Assembly (NCBI RefSeq): GCF_000374065.1
Contig: NZ_KB893259.1
Coordinates: forward strand, 36,996 to 100,995
Length of the DNA: 64,000 nucleotides
Direction of reading: 5' to 3'
Source of the DNA: Spirosoma luteum DSM 19990
GTDB lineage: Bacteria > Bacteroidota > Bacteroidia > Cytophagales > Spirosomataceae
Part shown: piece by piece, positions 9,702 to 18,830 of the stretch
How the letters are laid out: the number at the start of each line of letters is the position of its first letter
Position numbering within the stretch: position 1 is the first letter of the stretch
The notes under the pieces: model-generated
The model's input: only the letters and a program-made list of their open reading frames with translations
What the model was told of the DNA's origin: nothing
Database searches by the model: none
Position numbers and translations under genes: made by a program

Positions 9702-10970
9702 TTAGCCGTTTCCCAACTCCCCGGCCATCATCTGCCGGAATTGCCGTATTTCTTTAGCTTTCTGCTTGATATCCAGACCATATTTTTTGAGGATACTGGC
9801 CGCCAGATTCTGTTTATGTACTTCATCGGCCCCGTCCCAGATGCGGGCACCCCGCTCGTGACGATACATGGCCGACAGCACCACATCGTCCGTTACGCCG
9901 AGGGCACCGTGTACCTGAATGGCTCGGTCGAGAATCCGCAGAAAAGCGTTCGCTACGTAGAATTTGATGCCCGACACAGCATCACGCACGTTGCTCACCC
10001 CCACCGTATCTATCATGTGCGCCGTGTTGAGTACATACAGCCGACAGGCGTCGATTTCGGCCCGGCTCTCGGCGATAAAATCCTGGATAAACTGCTTTTC
10101 GCCCAGCATCACCCCGTCTTCAATTTCGCGGGATGCCGCTCGTTGGCACAGCAGGTCGAGAGCTTTTTCGGCATTACCAATCCAGCGCATGCAGTGATGC
10201 ACCCGCCCCGGCCCCAGCCGTTCCTGCGCCAGTTTGAAGCCCATGCCTTCGCCCACGATAATGTTCGACACCGGCACCCGGCAATCGGTGTACGTCACTT
10301 CGGAATGACTGAACCAGCCTTCGCCCGCTTCGCCAAACACAGGAATGTTACGTTCTATTTTGAAGCCTGGTGTGTCCGTCGGCACGATAATCATGCTGGC
10401 CCGCTGATGCGGGGCCGCATCGGGATTGGTGACGGCCATCACTACTGCAAAAGCCGCCCCGTCCGCCGACGAGGTGAACCACTTCCGGCCATTAATGACG
10501 TATTCGTCGCCCTCGCGCACGGCGGTGGTGGCCATCCGCGTTGGGTTCGACCCGGCAAATTCGGGTTCGGTCATGGAAAAACAGGAACGGATTTCGCCTG
10601 CCATGAGGGGTTTCAGGTAGCGTTCCTTCAGTTCCGGCGACGCGAATTTATGGAGTAGCTCGGTGTTGCCAATGTCGGGTGCCTGACAGCCAAACACGTA
10701 ATGCCCGAAAAACGGCGCGTGGGCCAGAGCTTCACTTATCTGCCCGAATTCGCAGAGGGTCAGGCCATGCCCCCCGTCGGATTTGGAGAGAGCGAGTCCC
10801 CACAGTCCGGCGGCTTTTACTGCTTCCCGCTTCTGGTCAAGAACGGGAATTATCTTACCGAGGTTTTGATGCGAAAAGTCCGCTTCCAGCGGAATAAGTT
10901 CGGTTTCAACAAAGTCCCGAACCCGCGCCAACAGCGGCCTGACGCGCTCGGTCGTAAAAATCGTATCCAT
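9702..10970 (-). CDS. acyl-CoA dehydrogenase, ACAD10/11-like
   Basis: 422 residues with the normal domain order: helical N-terminal domain, beta domain (CFSMTEPEFAGSNPTRM and GRKWFTSSADGA, FAD/substrate contacts), helical C-terminal domain. The residue that is Glu in the YEGT motif of medium-chain enzymes is Asp here, in WDGADEVHKQ near residue 379; DGxDEVH is the form seen in ACAD10/11-like proteins. It oxidises or, with a phosphorylated 4-hydroxyacyl-CoA, eliminates phosphate using FAD. The kinase gene begins about 100 bases downstream on the same strand, and the ACC-deaminase-like gene lies 35 bases upstream, so these are likely one transcript. Confidence 0.88.
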   Translation of the reverse strand: MDTIFTTERVRPLLARVRDFVETELIPLEADFSHQNLGKIIPVLDQKREAVKAAGLWGLALSKSDGGHGLTLCEFGQISEALAHAPFFGHYVFGCQAPDIGNTELLHKFASPELKERYLKPLMAGEIRSCFSMTEPEFAGSNPTRMATTAVREGDEYVINGRKWFTSSADGAAFAVVMAVTNPDAAPHQRASMIIVPTDTPGFKIERNIPVFGEAGEGWFSHSEVTYTDCRVPVSNIIVGEGMGFKLAQERLGPGRVHHCMRWIGNAEKALDLLCQRAASREIEDGVMLGEKQFIQDFIAESRAEIDACRLYVLNTAHMIDTVGVSNVRDAVSGIKFYVANAFLRILDRAIQVHGALGVTDDVVLSAMYRHERGARIWDGADEVHKQNLAASILKKYGLDIKQKAKEIRQFRQMMAGELGNG

Positions 10971-11005
10971 GAAAGCAAGGTAAGGAATTATTGGAAGATA
11001 GCAGG

Positions 11006-11899
11006 CTACCCCAACTCCCCACTCCTCCCCTGCAACCCGCCTGTATGCACGGCCACTACGGTAGCACCTTCCGGGAAATACCCGGTTCGGGCGAGGTCGT
11101 AGAGACCATACAGCATTTTTCCGGTGTATACCTGCTCCAGTAGTACGCCGGTTCTCTGCTCAAAATCCCGGATAAAACCCAGTAGTTCAGGCGTGGTTCG
11201 GGCGTAGCCTCCAAAGTGGTAATCCATTACAGGTAGCCATTTTTCGGGGTGTATCGGTTCCGGGAGTTTCAGGGCCATAAAGCCCAATACCGTCGTTCCG
11301 GGCGGGGCCGACTGTGCCAACCCGGCTACCGTACCGCCCGTACCCACCGGGCAACAAACGTAATCAGGGGCAAAACCAAGTTGAGTTATTAATTCCGGCA
11401 CAAGTTCGGCTGTACCCCGGATGGCCAGTTCATTGGTGCCGCCTTCGGGCAGAACGTAGCAGGTCCCATACTGCTGCTTTAGTTCAATCAGACATTGCGA
11501 GTCGTCTTTGCGTTGGTAATAGGTCCGGCTTACAAAATGCAGGTGCATCCCGCACGACTGGCAAAAACTCAGCGTGGGGTTTAGCGGCTTACATGCCAGT
11601 TCGTCACCTCGCACGATACCGATGGTTTTGAACCCAAACACCTTCCCCGCAGCCGCTGTAGCGTACAGATGGTTCGAGTAGGCACCGCCAAACGTCAGCA
11701 GCGTGGATACTTCCTGCTCGCGGGCGGCCAGCAGGTTATATTTCAGCTTACGCCACTTATTGCCCGATACCAGTGGATGCAGCAAGTCGTCACGTTTCAA
11801 TCCCACGCGGATAGGAACGGGTTCGGGAAACGGGTTCGTAAGCCAGTGAACCGGTGATTTCTGGGCCAATTGATCCCGCTGCCGGGCAAGTTCGTCCAT
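11006..11899 (-). CDS. 1-aminocyclopropane-1-carboxylate deaminase / D-cysteine desulfhydrase family protein
   Basis: 297 residues of the fold-type II PLP family. The PLP lysine is in VSGNKWRKLKYN (Lys 48), followed by TFGGAYSNHLYATA, where the SNH binds substrate carboxylate, and the phosphate-binding loop GTGGTVAGL. These match the ACC deaminase/D-cysteine desulfhydrase group. Bacteroidota copies are rarely tested; either deamination of a cyclic amino acid or removal of H2S from D-cysteine is possible. Its start at 11899 is 46 bases from the divergent RluA gene, so both promoters share this short gap. Confidence 0.8.
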   Translation of the reverse strand: MDELARQRDQLAQKSPVHWLTNPFPEPVPIRVGLKRDDLLHPLVSGNKWRKLKYNLLAAREQEVSTLLTFGGAYSNHLYATAAAGKVFGFKTIGIVRGDELACKPLNPTLSFCQSCGMHLHFVSRTYYQRKDDSQCLIELKQQYGTCYVLPEGGTNELAIRGTAELVPELITQLGFAPDYVCCPVGTGGTVAGLAQSAPPGTTVLGFMALKLPEPIHPEKWLPVMDYHFGGYARTTPELLGFIRDFEQRTGVLLEQVYTGKMLYGLYDLARTGYFPEGATVVAVHTGGLQGRSGELG

Positions 11900-11905
11900 A
11901 ATCTG

Positions 11906-11913
11906 TATTTTTG
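11906..11913 (+). promoter_or_regulatory. candidate Bacteroidota -7 promoter element for the RluA gene
   Basis: TATTTTTG fits TAnnTTTG and lies 32 bases ahead of the ATG at 11946. The -33 partner is not clear. Confidence 0.45.
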
Positions 11914-11945
11914 CGGTTTGACTATAGGCTTACAAAGCTGAGAAA

Positions 11946-12974
11946 ATGGTAGCGGAAATAGAAGACGAATTACCCGAAGACGACGAATTATACGAACATC
12001 ACCGCATTGTGGTTGATAAAGGCCAGAGCCTGCTGCGCGTTGACCGCTTTCTGATGGACCGGTTGCAAAATGCCACACGCACCAAAATTCAGGCCGCTAT
12101 CGATGCCGAGTCGGTTCGGGTGAATGGCAATCTGACGAAGGCCAGTTACAAAATAAAACCGTCGGATGTTATTACCATCTCGCTGCCGCACCCGCCCCGC
12201 GATACGGATATCAAACCCGAAAATATTCCGCTCAATATTGTCTACGAAGATGACGAGTTGCTGGTATTGAACAAACCGGCGGGTATGGTGGTGCATCCGG
12301 CTCATGGCAACTGGGATGGTACGCTGGTCAACGCGCTGGTCTATCATTTTCAGAACCTGCCTACCACCCGAAACGGGAATATCAGGCCGGGCCTGGTACA
12401 CCGAATCGATAAAGATACGTCGGGGCTGATGGTAATTGCCAAGACCGAATTCGCCATGACGTATCTGGCCCGGCAGTTTTTTGAACACACCATCGAACGA
12501 ACCTATAACGCGCTGGTCTGGGGCGTTCCCAATCCACCCGACGGTACCATTACGGGGTACATTGGCCGCAGCATAAAGGATCGGAAAGTACAGGTTATTT
12601 ACGACGACGAAGCCAAGGGAAAATGGGCCGTTACCCATTTCAAAACGCTGGAAGAGCTGCGTTACGTAACGCTGTTGCAGTGCAACCTGGAAACGGGACG
12701 AACGCACCAGATTCGGGCGCACCTGAAACACATTGGCCATCCACTTTTCAATGATGCCATGTACGGGGGAGACCGTATTTTGCGGGGAAATCCGGTGGGC
12801 AGCTACAAAGCCTTTGTGGGCAACGCCTTTGCCCTGTTGCCCCGGCAGGCACTACACGCCAAATCGCTGGGTTTCACGCACCCCCGCACCAGGGAATGGA
12901 TGCAGTTCGATTCGGATTTACCCGACGATTTTCAGTCGGCTCTGCTGAAATGGCAAAAGTATATAACTGACTGA
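11946..12974 (+). CDS. RluA-family 23S rRNA pseudouridine synthase
   Basis: 342 residues. An N-terminal S4 RNA-binding domain (about residues 29-90, LLRVDRFLMDRL...KIKPSDVI) is followed by the synthase domain with the RluA motif HRIDKDTSG; the catalytic Asp is residue 155. GRTHQIRAHL near residue 240 is the usual second conserved block. S4 plus length point to the RluD-like group that modifies large-subunit rRNA, though a bacterium usually has several paralogues and I cannot assign target positions. A GNAT gene follows on the same strand. Confidence 0.9.
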   Translation: MVAEIEDELPEDDELYEHHRIVVDKGQSLLRVDRFLMDRLQNATRTKIQAAIDAESVRVNGNLTKASYKIKPSDVITISLPHPPRDTDIKPENIPLNIVYEDDELLVLNKPAGMVVHPAHGNWDGTLVNALVYHFQNLPTTRNGNIRPGLVHRIDKDTSGLMVIAKTEFAMTYLARQFFEHTIERTYNALVWGVPNPPDGTITGYIGRSIKDRKVQVIYDDEAKGKWAVTHFKTLEELRYVTLLQCNLETGRTHQIRAHLKHIGHPLFNDAMYGGDRILRGNPVGSYKAFVGNAFALLPRQALHAKSLGFTHPRTREWMQFDSDLPDDFQSALLKWQKYITD

Positions 12975-13068
12975 CGCAAATGAGTATATCGGGGCCACCC
13001 ACGTATTGAGTATCTTGCGAACTCTACTTACTCAATCTATTATCTACCATTCTACTGCAAACAACTCT

Positions 13069-13521
13069 ATGATTTCAATTCGTCCGGGTACCCTCGAAGA
13101 TGTACCAGAAGCCTTTGCTTTAGTAAACGAACTGGCCGTTTATGAACTGGCTGCCGACCAGGTGACCAACACCATCGAACAAATGGCACTCGATGGTTTC
13201 GGCCCCAACCCGTTATTCGGGATGATCATGGCCGAGGACTCCGATAGTGAGAAAATTGTTGGTATGGCACTCTATTTCTTTCGCTATTCGACCTGGAAAG
13301 GCAAACGGCTTTATCTGGAAGATATCATCGTGACCGAAGCATTCCGGGGCTTTGGCGTCGGGAAACTGCTTCTGGATGCAACCATTGAAACAGCCCGTGA
13401 AACAAACTGCACGGGTATGATGTGGCAGGTGCTGGACTGGAATGAACCCGCCATTGGCTTCTACAAACAGTTTGGCACCCGCTTCGACGATGGCTGGACC
13501 AACTGCCACCTGGATTTTTGA
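13069..13521 (+). CDS. GNAT family N-acetyltransferase
   Basis: The start is placed at 13069 (MISIRPGTLEDV), the normal GNAT beginning; an in-frame ATG at 13006 would add 21 residues with no family resemblance. The 150 residues carry LYLEDIIVTEAFRGFGVGKLLL, where RGFGVG is the acetyl-CoA pyrophosphate loop (Q/RxxGxG/A), and a late NEPAIGFYKQFG that matches the C-terminal strand of the SSAT/diamine acetyltransferase-like group. The acceptor may be a polyamine or small amine; this is a family guess. Confidence 0.85.
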   Translation: MISIRPGTLEDVPEAFALVNELAVYELAADQVTNTIEQMALDGFGPNPLFGMIMAEDSDSEKIVGMALYFFRYSTWKGKRLYLEDIIVTEAFRGFGVGKLLLDATIETARETNCTGMMWQVLDWNEPAIGFYKQFGTRFDDGWTNCHLDF

Positions 13522-13602
13522 CCGGGGTATAGGACACCTAGCAAAGGGCATTGGGCGTAGAGGATGGAGACGCTGTACCCGTGCCCTTTTCCAACAAACC
13601 CC

Positions 13603-13610
13603 TATCTTTG
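13603..13610 (+). promoter_or_regulatory. candidate -7 promoter element for the GT51 gene
   Basis: TATCTTTG followed by C matches TAnnTTTG and sits 24 bases ahead of the ATG at 13635, the distance expected for a short leader. Confidence 0.5.
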
Positions 13611-13634
13611 CAGCTACGAGCATAGACAGTAAGC

Positions 13635-15878
13635 ATGACGTATCGTCAACAGAAAGCCCTGCGTATAGCAGGCTGGGTGTTTTTAAGCCTTTTTTTGCTG
13701 GCTCTTGTCGGCGTAGGTTTCGCCTATATCAAGCGGGAGAGCCTGCTAAAAACGGCCCTCGAACGGGGCATTCGGAAAGCCAAACGCGATTATCAGCTCG
13801 ATGTTCGTATTGGTTCAGCAAAATTTACCGGTTTAACTTCGCTGGCCTTCACGGATATTTCGGTTGTACCCGAAAAACACGATAGCCTCGCCCGTATTCG
13901 CCGGGTTGAGCTGGGCGTACGGTTCTGGCCCCTGCTGGCCGGAAAAATCGGCCTCTCAGGAATGACCCTCGAGAACGGGCTGATTCAGGTCGTAAAACGG
14001 GATTCGATCAGCAACATAGACTTCCTGCTGCATCGCAAACGGGATTCCACAGCCACAACGCCAACCGCATCCGAGAAAGCTCAGCGTACCAACATGGCCG
14101 ATGTTGCCGAGAATTTGATTGACAATATCCTGTCTAAAATTCCCGACGACCTGAATGTCAGTAATCTGGAGTTTCGGGTCATGGACGACAATGATACCCT
14201 CAGTTTACTCACCCAAACGGCCCTGATTGATAACGGAGACGTTACCTCCACCATTAAATTGAATGGTAATCAGGCAACCTGGCACCTGACGGGAACTGCT
14301 GACCCCGGCGACAGGGAGTACGACCTGGCATTGTATGCCGAAGGGCAGAACGGCAGGCCGAAACCGATTGAAATTCCGTACATCGAAAACAAATATAACC
14401 TTAAAATACAGGCCGATACCCTGCGGGCCGAACTCCGGGATGTGGACCGTACGCGGGGGGAGTTCCGGCTGGAAGGAGCGGGTTCGGTGCGCAATCTACG
14501 TATCAACCACCCTGCCATTGCCCGCACAGACGTATTTGTGCCCCGGGCCGCCATTGATGCCAACCTGTTTGTCGGTGAAAATTACGTGGGCGTGGATAGT
14601 TCATCGACGCTGTACCTGGGTCAGGTCAGCGCACATCCATTCGTTAAATACACGCTGAAACCCGTCAAAATGTACGAGCTTGAGTTGCATACCGGTGCCA
14701 TGAATGCCCAGGCATTATTCAATTCGTTTCCGCAGGGATTATTCGAGTCGCTGGAAGGCATGCAGGTGGCTGGCAAGCTTAAATATGATCTTGCTTTTCA
14801 GCTGGACACGGCGTTACCGGATTCCGTCAAATTTGAATCGGGCCTGACGGCCGATGGGTTCCGTATCCTGAAAATGGGGCAAACTGATTTTTCCGCCATA
14901 AATCGTCCGTTCAATTATACACCGTTCGAAAAAGGCAAACCGGTTCGCACCATTCGGGTTGGCCCGGAAAATCCGGATTTTGTCCCCTTAAATCAGATTA
15001 CCCCTGACCTGCGAAACGCCCTCCTGACGTCGGAAGATTATACTTTTTTCACCCACAAAGGATTTAACGAAAAGGCTTTCCGGGTGTCGATTGCCACCAA
15101 CTTCAAAGAGAAATCGTTTAAACGGGGGGCCAGTACGATTTCCATGCAGCTGGTCAAAAACGCGTTTCTAAGCCGCAACAAAACCCTGTCGCGAAAGGTA
15201 GAGGAGATTTTGATTGTCTGGCTAATCGAAAATGAACACATCGTTTCCAAAGAACGGATGTATGAAGTGTACCTCAACATTATTGAATGGGGACGCAACG
15301 TGTACGGCATTGGCGAAGCAGCCCGCTACTACTTTGCCAAAAGCCCGTCCAACCTGAACCTGGGCGAAAGTATCTTCCTTGCTTTCGTGGTACCCCGCCC
15401 CAAAGCGGCTCTAAACTGGTTCATTCCGGGCGGTACGCTTCAGGCGCGTGGTGTACGCGGGTATTTCAAACTGATTGGCCGCATCATGGCGAAGCGTGGC
15501 CTGACCGCGCCCGACTCCGGAGCCTATGGCTTCTACGATGTTCGGCTCCGGGAAGGACTCCGCCGGGAAGTGGCCCCGGTCGATTCGCTGTCGTTACCCG
15601 ACAGTTTGATGACCGACCCGGTTGATATTGACCTGGATGAAGGAGAAGCGGGTATCGGCAACTTCTTCCGTCGGTTGTTTAAAGGAAAGAAAACGGACGA
15701 GAAACCAACTGATACGGAACAACCCACTGTGCAACCTGAACGGCCGGACAGAGCCCCGGGCGAACAACCCGCTCCCGCTGATACCGTAAAGACCCGCAAA
15801 CAGCTCCGCCAGGAACGACGGGAGCAGAAAAGGCGGGAAAAAGCAGCCCAAGAAACGCTGGAAACTAGTAATCCCTAA
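13635..15878 (+). CDS. membrane-anchored GT51 peptidoglycan glycosyltransferase with a large AsmA-like N-terminal region
   Basis: The 747-residue protein has one N-terminal membrane span (about residues 12-32), then some 400 residues of beta-rich sequence resembling AsmA-like proteins, then a GT51 domain at about 455-600. The GT51 motifs are all visible: SEDYTFFTHKG with the catalytic Glu near 467, KRGASTISMQLVKN near 495, SRKVEEILIVWLIENE, and RMYEVYLNIIEWG near 540. It would polymerise lipid II on the outer face of the inner membrane. There is no transpeptidase domain, so it is monofunctional. The C-terminus (from about 660) is a charged Lys/Arg/Glu/Pro-rich tail. The N-terminal region is much larger than in usual monofunctional MtgA. 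Confidence 0.85.
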   Translation: MTYRQQKALRIAGWVFLSLFLLALVGVGFAYIKRESLLKTALERGIRKAKRDYQLDVRIGSAKFTGLTSLAFTDISVVPEKHDSLARIRRVELGVRFWPLLAGKIGLSGMTLENGLIQVVKRDSISNIDFLLHRKRDSTATTPTASEKAQRTNMADVAENLIDNILSKIPDDLNVSNLEFRVMDDNDTLSLLTQTALIDNGDVTSTIKLNGNQATWHLTGTADPGDREYDLALYAEGQNGRPKPIEIPYIENKYNLKIQADTLRAELRDVDRTRGEFRLEGAGSVRNLRINHPAIARTDVFVPRAAIDANLFVGENYVGVDSSSTLYLGQVSAHPFVKYTLKPVKMYELELHTGAMNAQALFNSFPQGLFESLEGMQVAGKLKYDLAFQLDTALPDSVKFESGLTADGFRILKMGQTDFSAINRPFNYTPFEKGKPVRTIRVGPENPDFVPLNQITPDLRNALLTSEDYTFFTHKGFNEKAFRVSIATNFKEKSFKRGASTISMQLVKNAFLSRNKTLSRKVEEILIVWLIENEHIVSKERMYEVYLNIIEWGRNVYGIGEAARYYFAKSPSNLNLGESIFLAFVVPRPKAALNWFIPGGTLQARGVRGYFKLIGRIMAKRGLTAPDSGAYGFYDVRLREGLRREVAPVDSLSLPDSLMTDPVDIDLDEGEAGIGNFFRRLFKGKKTDEKPTDTEQPTVQPERPDRAPGEQPAPADTVKTRKQLRQERREQKRREKAAQETLETSNP

Positions 15879-15901
15879 CGAGCATCAGTCATTAACCCCT
15901 T

Positions 15902-16273
15902 ATGAAATCACTAGTCAGAATTGTATTGCTTGTCGTCATTTTAGGCGGTATTGCCCTGTTTGTTATCTCCCGGCAGAACAACACGTCCCTTTCAGCCTCA
16001 ACCATCGACCTCTCCGTTGATTGTTCCGACGTGGAGAACGTGCTCGTTACCTCCACGGTCAACGTGGCCGTCCATAATTTGTCTACCCGTTCGCACAAGG
16101 ACATATCCGTAAAGATTGTGGCCTTTGACGCAGCAGGAACGATGTTGAAAGAGAAATACACAACGTTTTCCCGAACGCTGGACCCAAAAAGTATTTTTGA
16201 CAAGCCCGTTACATTGCCCGCCGAAACCAAACGCTGCGATTGCAAAATTGTGAGTTCGCACCCGGTGGATTAG
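15902..16273 (+). CDS. small membrane-anchored protein of unknown function
   Basis: 123 residues with an N-terminal hydrophobic span (VRIVLLVVILGGIALFVI), then an all-beta-looking soluble part (VNVAVHNLSTRSHKDISVKIVAF) similar in outline to FxLYD/LEA-type periplasmic domains. I do not recognise a family. It follows the GT51 gene by 23 bases on the same strand and is probably co-transcribed, so it may act in the cell envelope. It ends convergent with trmD. Confidence 0.6.
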   Translation: MKSLVRIVLLVVILGGIALFVISRQNNTSLSASTIDLSVDCSDVENVLVTSTVNVAVHNLSTRSHKDISVKIVAFDAAGTMLKEKYTTFSRTLDPKSIFDKPVTLPAETKRCDCKIVSSHPVD

Positions 16274-16280
16274 TACTCAT

Positions 16281-16306
16281 GGTGTCGGTTACGATAAACC
16301 AACACC
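16281..16306. terminator. hairpin between convergent genes
   Basis: Arms ggtgtcggtt and aaccaacacc pair with one mismatch around a six-base loop. It lies between the end of the small membrane protein gene and the end of trmD and could end either transcript. No strong T run. Confidence 0.4.
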
Positions 16307-16373
16307 ACTAGCGCAGAACAGGGTTTCGGGTTTCAGTGCATCATCGGCCAAAACAGGCCGGTTCGGGAGCCTG

Positions 16374-17048
16374 TTACTCCAGTAGATCCGGCCTTCTTGT
16401 CCGCGTGCGTTCCAGGGCCTGTTCGTGCCGCCACGCGTCAATCTTAGCCTCATGCCCCGACAGCAGAATAGCGGGTACTTCGTGCCCTTCAAAATCGGCC
16501 GGGCGGGTGTAGACCGGGGGGGCCAGCAGATTATCCTGAAACGAATCCGTGAGAGCCGACGTCTCATCATTCAACACGCCAGGCAACAGCCGGATGAGGG
16601 AATCGGACAGGACACAGGCTGCCAGTTCGCCCCCGCTCAATACATAATCCCCAATGCTGATTTCCCGGGTAACGAACAGTTCGCGAACGCGCTCATCAAC
16701 TCCCTTGTAGTGGCCGCACAGGATAATCAGGTTCTGCCGTAACGATAACGCATTCGCCGTTTGCTGATTCAGCCGTACGCCATCGGGTGTCATGTAAATA
16801 ACCTCGTCGTAGGTACGCTCGCTCTGGAGAGCCCGAATGCAGCGGGCAATGGGGTCTATCTGCATCACCATACCGGCTCCTCCGCCAAAGGCATAATCAT
16901 CTACCCGCCGGTGTTTGTCGACGGTATAGTCGCGGAGATCGTGTACCAACACCTCCACATAGCCACCCTGTTGCGCCCGTTGTAGAATGGAATGAGCAAA
17001 AAAGCTGTCCAGGAGCTTTGGTAGGCAGGTAATAATATCAATCCTCAT
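16374..17048 (-). CDS. trmD: tRNA (guanine(37)-N(1))-methyltransferase
   Basis: Start at 17048 ([13 protein letters not shown]), the canonical TrmD beginning; an upstream in-frame ATG would extend it into rimM without family support. About 224 residues. The SPOUT trefoil-knot motif [16 protein letters not shown] binds SAM, and [12 protein letters not shown] is the usual early loop. It methylates N1 of G37 in tRNAs reading CNN and prevents frameshifts. It overlaps the 3' end of rimM by 11 bases and forms the conserved rpsP-rimM-trmD order. Confidence 0.95.
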   Translation of the reverse strand: MRIDIITCLPKLLDSFFAHSILQRAQQGGYVEVLVHDLRDYTVDKHRRVDDYAFGGGAGMVMQIDPIARCIRALQSERTYDEVIYMTPDGVRLNQQTANALSLRQNLIILCGHYKGVDERVRELFVTREISIGDYVLSGGELAACVLSDSLIRLLPGVLNDETSALTDSFQDNLLAPPVYTRPADFEGHEVPAILLSGHEAKIDAWRHEQALERTRTRRPDLLE

Positions 17049-17664
17049 CGGTATCATCCGGGGTTTCGTCGCCTTGATCGGCACTCCGCAGAGAGCTATC
17101 CCCTTCCGTTTCGGGTTTATCCGCGTCCTTCCCTTCTTCCATATAGATGGCAAGCAAGCCGTCGGGCAGAGCCACGTTCAGCTTCCGGGTGGCCCGGTCT
17201 ACTGTCCGAACGATGTCGCTGTTGATAGGGATCAGTACTTCCTTATCGAGGTAATCCATCGCAATCAGGTCCTGGGCATTCATGGCGTATATGCCCCGTA
17301 CAGTGCCCAGTTCGCCCGCTTCGGCATCAATAATCTGATACCCGACAATTTCATGAAAGTAAAAGCGGGTTTCGTCGGTAATGGGTTCCAGTTCATCCAG
17401 TGGCAGGAACGCCCCGCAATTGATGAGCCGTTCGGCCTGTTCCATGGAGTCAATATCCTCGAAGGCCACAATAGCCCGACTCCCCTTCACGATAGCAATC
17501 GACTCGATGAAATAGGGAATCAGTTCACCCCGTACCTCCAGCAGTACCGATGCCAGATCGGCGTACTCGGTGGGGGTGTCAACATCCAGAAAAAGCACCA
17601 GTTCACCATTGACGCCGTGCGTTTTGGTGATGTGGCCCAGTTGGTAGCAATCGTCTTTTGTCAT
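17038..17664 (-). CDS. rimM: ribosome maturation factor RimM
   Basis: Start at 17664 ([20 protein letters not shown]), which gives the normal RimM opening GxIxKxHGxxGE; an upstream ATG adds 17 unrelated residues. About 208 residues: N-terminal RimM domain (1-90) and a PRC barrel (about 100-175, ending [13 protein letters not shown]). RimM binds S19 and helps 30S head assembly. The last ~30 residues are acidic and disordered. The gene sits between rpsP and trmD, with a hairpin between it and rpsP. Confidence 0.93.
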   Translation of the reverse strand: MTKDDCYQLGHITKTHGVNGELVLFLDVDTPTEYADLASVLLEVRGELIPYFIESIAIVKGSRAIVAFEDIDSMEQAERLINCGAFLPLDELEPITDETRFYFHEIVGYQIIDAEAGELGTVRGIYAMNAQDLIAMDYLDKEVLIPINSDIVRTVDRATRKLNVALPDGLLAIYMEEGKDADKPETEGDSSLRSADQGDETPDDTDED

Positions 17665-17737
17665 AGATAGTGCGACTGAAGAGTCGTTATTGTTGGCGGC
17701 TTTCCACCGGGACACCGGCCGACCGCGTTATTCACAA

Positions 17738-17769
17738 AAAGAGCCTGTCCAGAAACGAACAGGCTCTTT
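17738..17769 (-). terminator. hairpin between rpsP and rimM (terminator or attenuator)
   Basis: Arms aaagagcctgt and acaggctcttt (11 bases, perfect) flank a 10-base loop. On the minus strand it follows the rpsP stop and is trailed by T-rich sequence, so it looks like a factor-independent terminator inside the rpsP-rimM-trmD cluster. It would let rpsP be made in excess over the two processing enzymes. Confidence 0.65.
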
Positions 17770-17791
17770 CTTACCGATTTTGTCGTAAAAG

Positions 17792-18607
17792 TTAGTCTGC
17801 TTTGGGTTTTTCCTCAGCAGCCGCTTCTGGTGCCGGTGCTTCTTCAGCAGCAGCAACAGGTGCTTCTTCCACCGCTGGAGTCGCTGCTTCCGCTACGGGA
17901 GCGTCGGCTACTGGCTCAGGAGCCACTTCTTCCGCAACAGGTGTCGCTTCGGCCACAGGTGTTTCTTCAACAGCAGGAGCCTCTTCTGCTACGGGAGCAG
18001 CTTCAGCTACAGGAGCCTCTTCCGCTACGGGAGCGACTTCAGCTACAGGTGTTTCTTCAACAGCAGGAGCCGCTTCGGCTGCAGGAGCTTCGGCTACTGG
18101 CTCAGGAGCCACTTCTTCCGCAACAGGCGCTTCCACTACCGGCTCTTCTACCTTGTTCTTTTTGGCAATGGCTTCTGCACGAGCCTCGCTCACCTTCTTC
18201 TCAGTTTCCAGACGAGCGGCACGAGCCTGATCTTTGGTCTGCGATTTGGTGCCAGCTGCATCATCTTTACGGCCTTGCTTACCTTCCTGCCAGGTGGTGA
18301 ACTTCTCGTCGGCCTGCTCCTGCGAGATGGCTCCCTTGTTTACACCCACCTGAAGGTGCTTGCGGTACATGATACCTTCGTGCGACAATACCGAACGCGC
18401 GGTATCCGTCGGCTGGGCACCAACCATGAGCCAGTAAACAGCCCGTTCCGACTTCAATACGACCGTCGATGGGTCGGTGTTGGGGTTGTACGTACCGATT
18501 TTTTCGATAAACCGGCCATCGCGTGGGGAGGTTGACTCCGCGATTACGATGTCGTACATCGCCATTTTTTTGCGTCCACGACGCGCTAAACGAATTTTAA
18601 CAGCCAT
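17792..18607 (-). CDS. rpsP: 30S ribosomal protein S16 with a long acidic Ala/Val/Pro/Glu tail
   Basis: Start at 18607 ([14 protein letters not shown]), the canonical S16 opening; a longer frame upstream lacks homology. About 271 residues: S16 core in the first ~80, a charged linker to about 150, then about 120 residues of repeated units such as [11 protein letters not shown] and [12 protein letters not shown]16 stabilises the 30S body. Most bacteria have 80-100 residue S16; Bacteroidota often carry an extended tail, but this is long. The tail DNA contains an exact 38-base repeat (17904-17941 and 18090-18127), so its length may vary by recombination. Confidence 0.93.
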   Translation of the reverse strand: MAVKIRLARRGRKKMAMYDIVIAESTSPRDGRFIEKIGTYNPNTDPSTVVLKSERAVYWLMVGAQPTDTARSVLSHEGIMYRKHLQVGVNKGAISQEQADEKFTTWQEGKQGRKDDAAGTKSQTKDQARAARLETEKKVSEARAEAIAKKNKVEEPVVEAPVAEEVAPEPVAEAPAAEAAPAVEETPVAEVAPVAEEAPVAEAAPVAEEAPAVEETPVAEATPVAEEVAPEPVADAPVAEAATPAVEEAPVAAAEEAPAPEAAAEEKPKAD

Positions 18608-18660
18608 TTGTGCTTGTAAGTTTTGATTGGAGGACGAACCCCCTGCGTAAAACGTGGCCG

Positions 18661-18668
18661 CAAAGGTA
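18661..18668 (-). promoter_or_regulatory. candidate -7 promoter element for rpsP-rimM-trmD
   Basis: On the minus strand this reads TACCTTTG followed by C, a full match to TAnnTTTG, 53 bases ahead of the rpsP ATG. Upstream sequence is AT-rich; the -33 element is not sharp. Confidence 0.55.
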
Positions 18669-18830
18669 CGAAAAAAATGTGGTTTACTGTTTTGTATTTG
18701 AAAATGATTGGCTGAAAACCAGAACCTCACTCTTTTTACCGTTTACTAATTCATTGTCTGTGCTTATCTGTCAACCCTTTACATTCGGCTTAGTATTCAA
18801 CTAATCACATCACGTTAAACAATCGTCTTT

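Noticed and set aside
9645..10658. 337-codon plus-strand frame
   Set aside because: Lies wholly antisense to the acyl-CoA dehydrogenase gene; no features of its own.
17802..18300. Long plus-strand frames rich in Ala/Ser/Thr or Gln/Leu opposite rpsP
   Set aside because: They are antisense shadows of the repetitive S16 tail.
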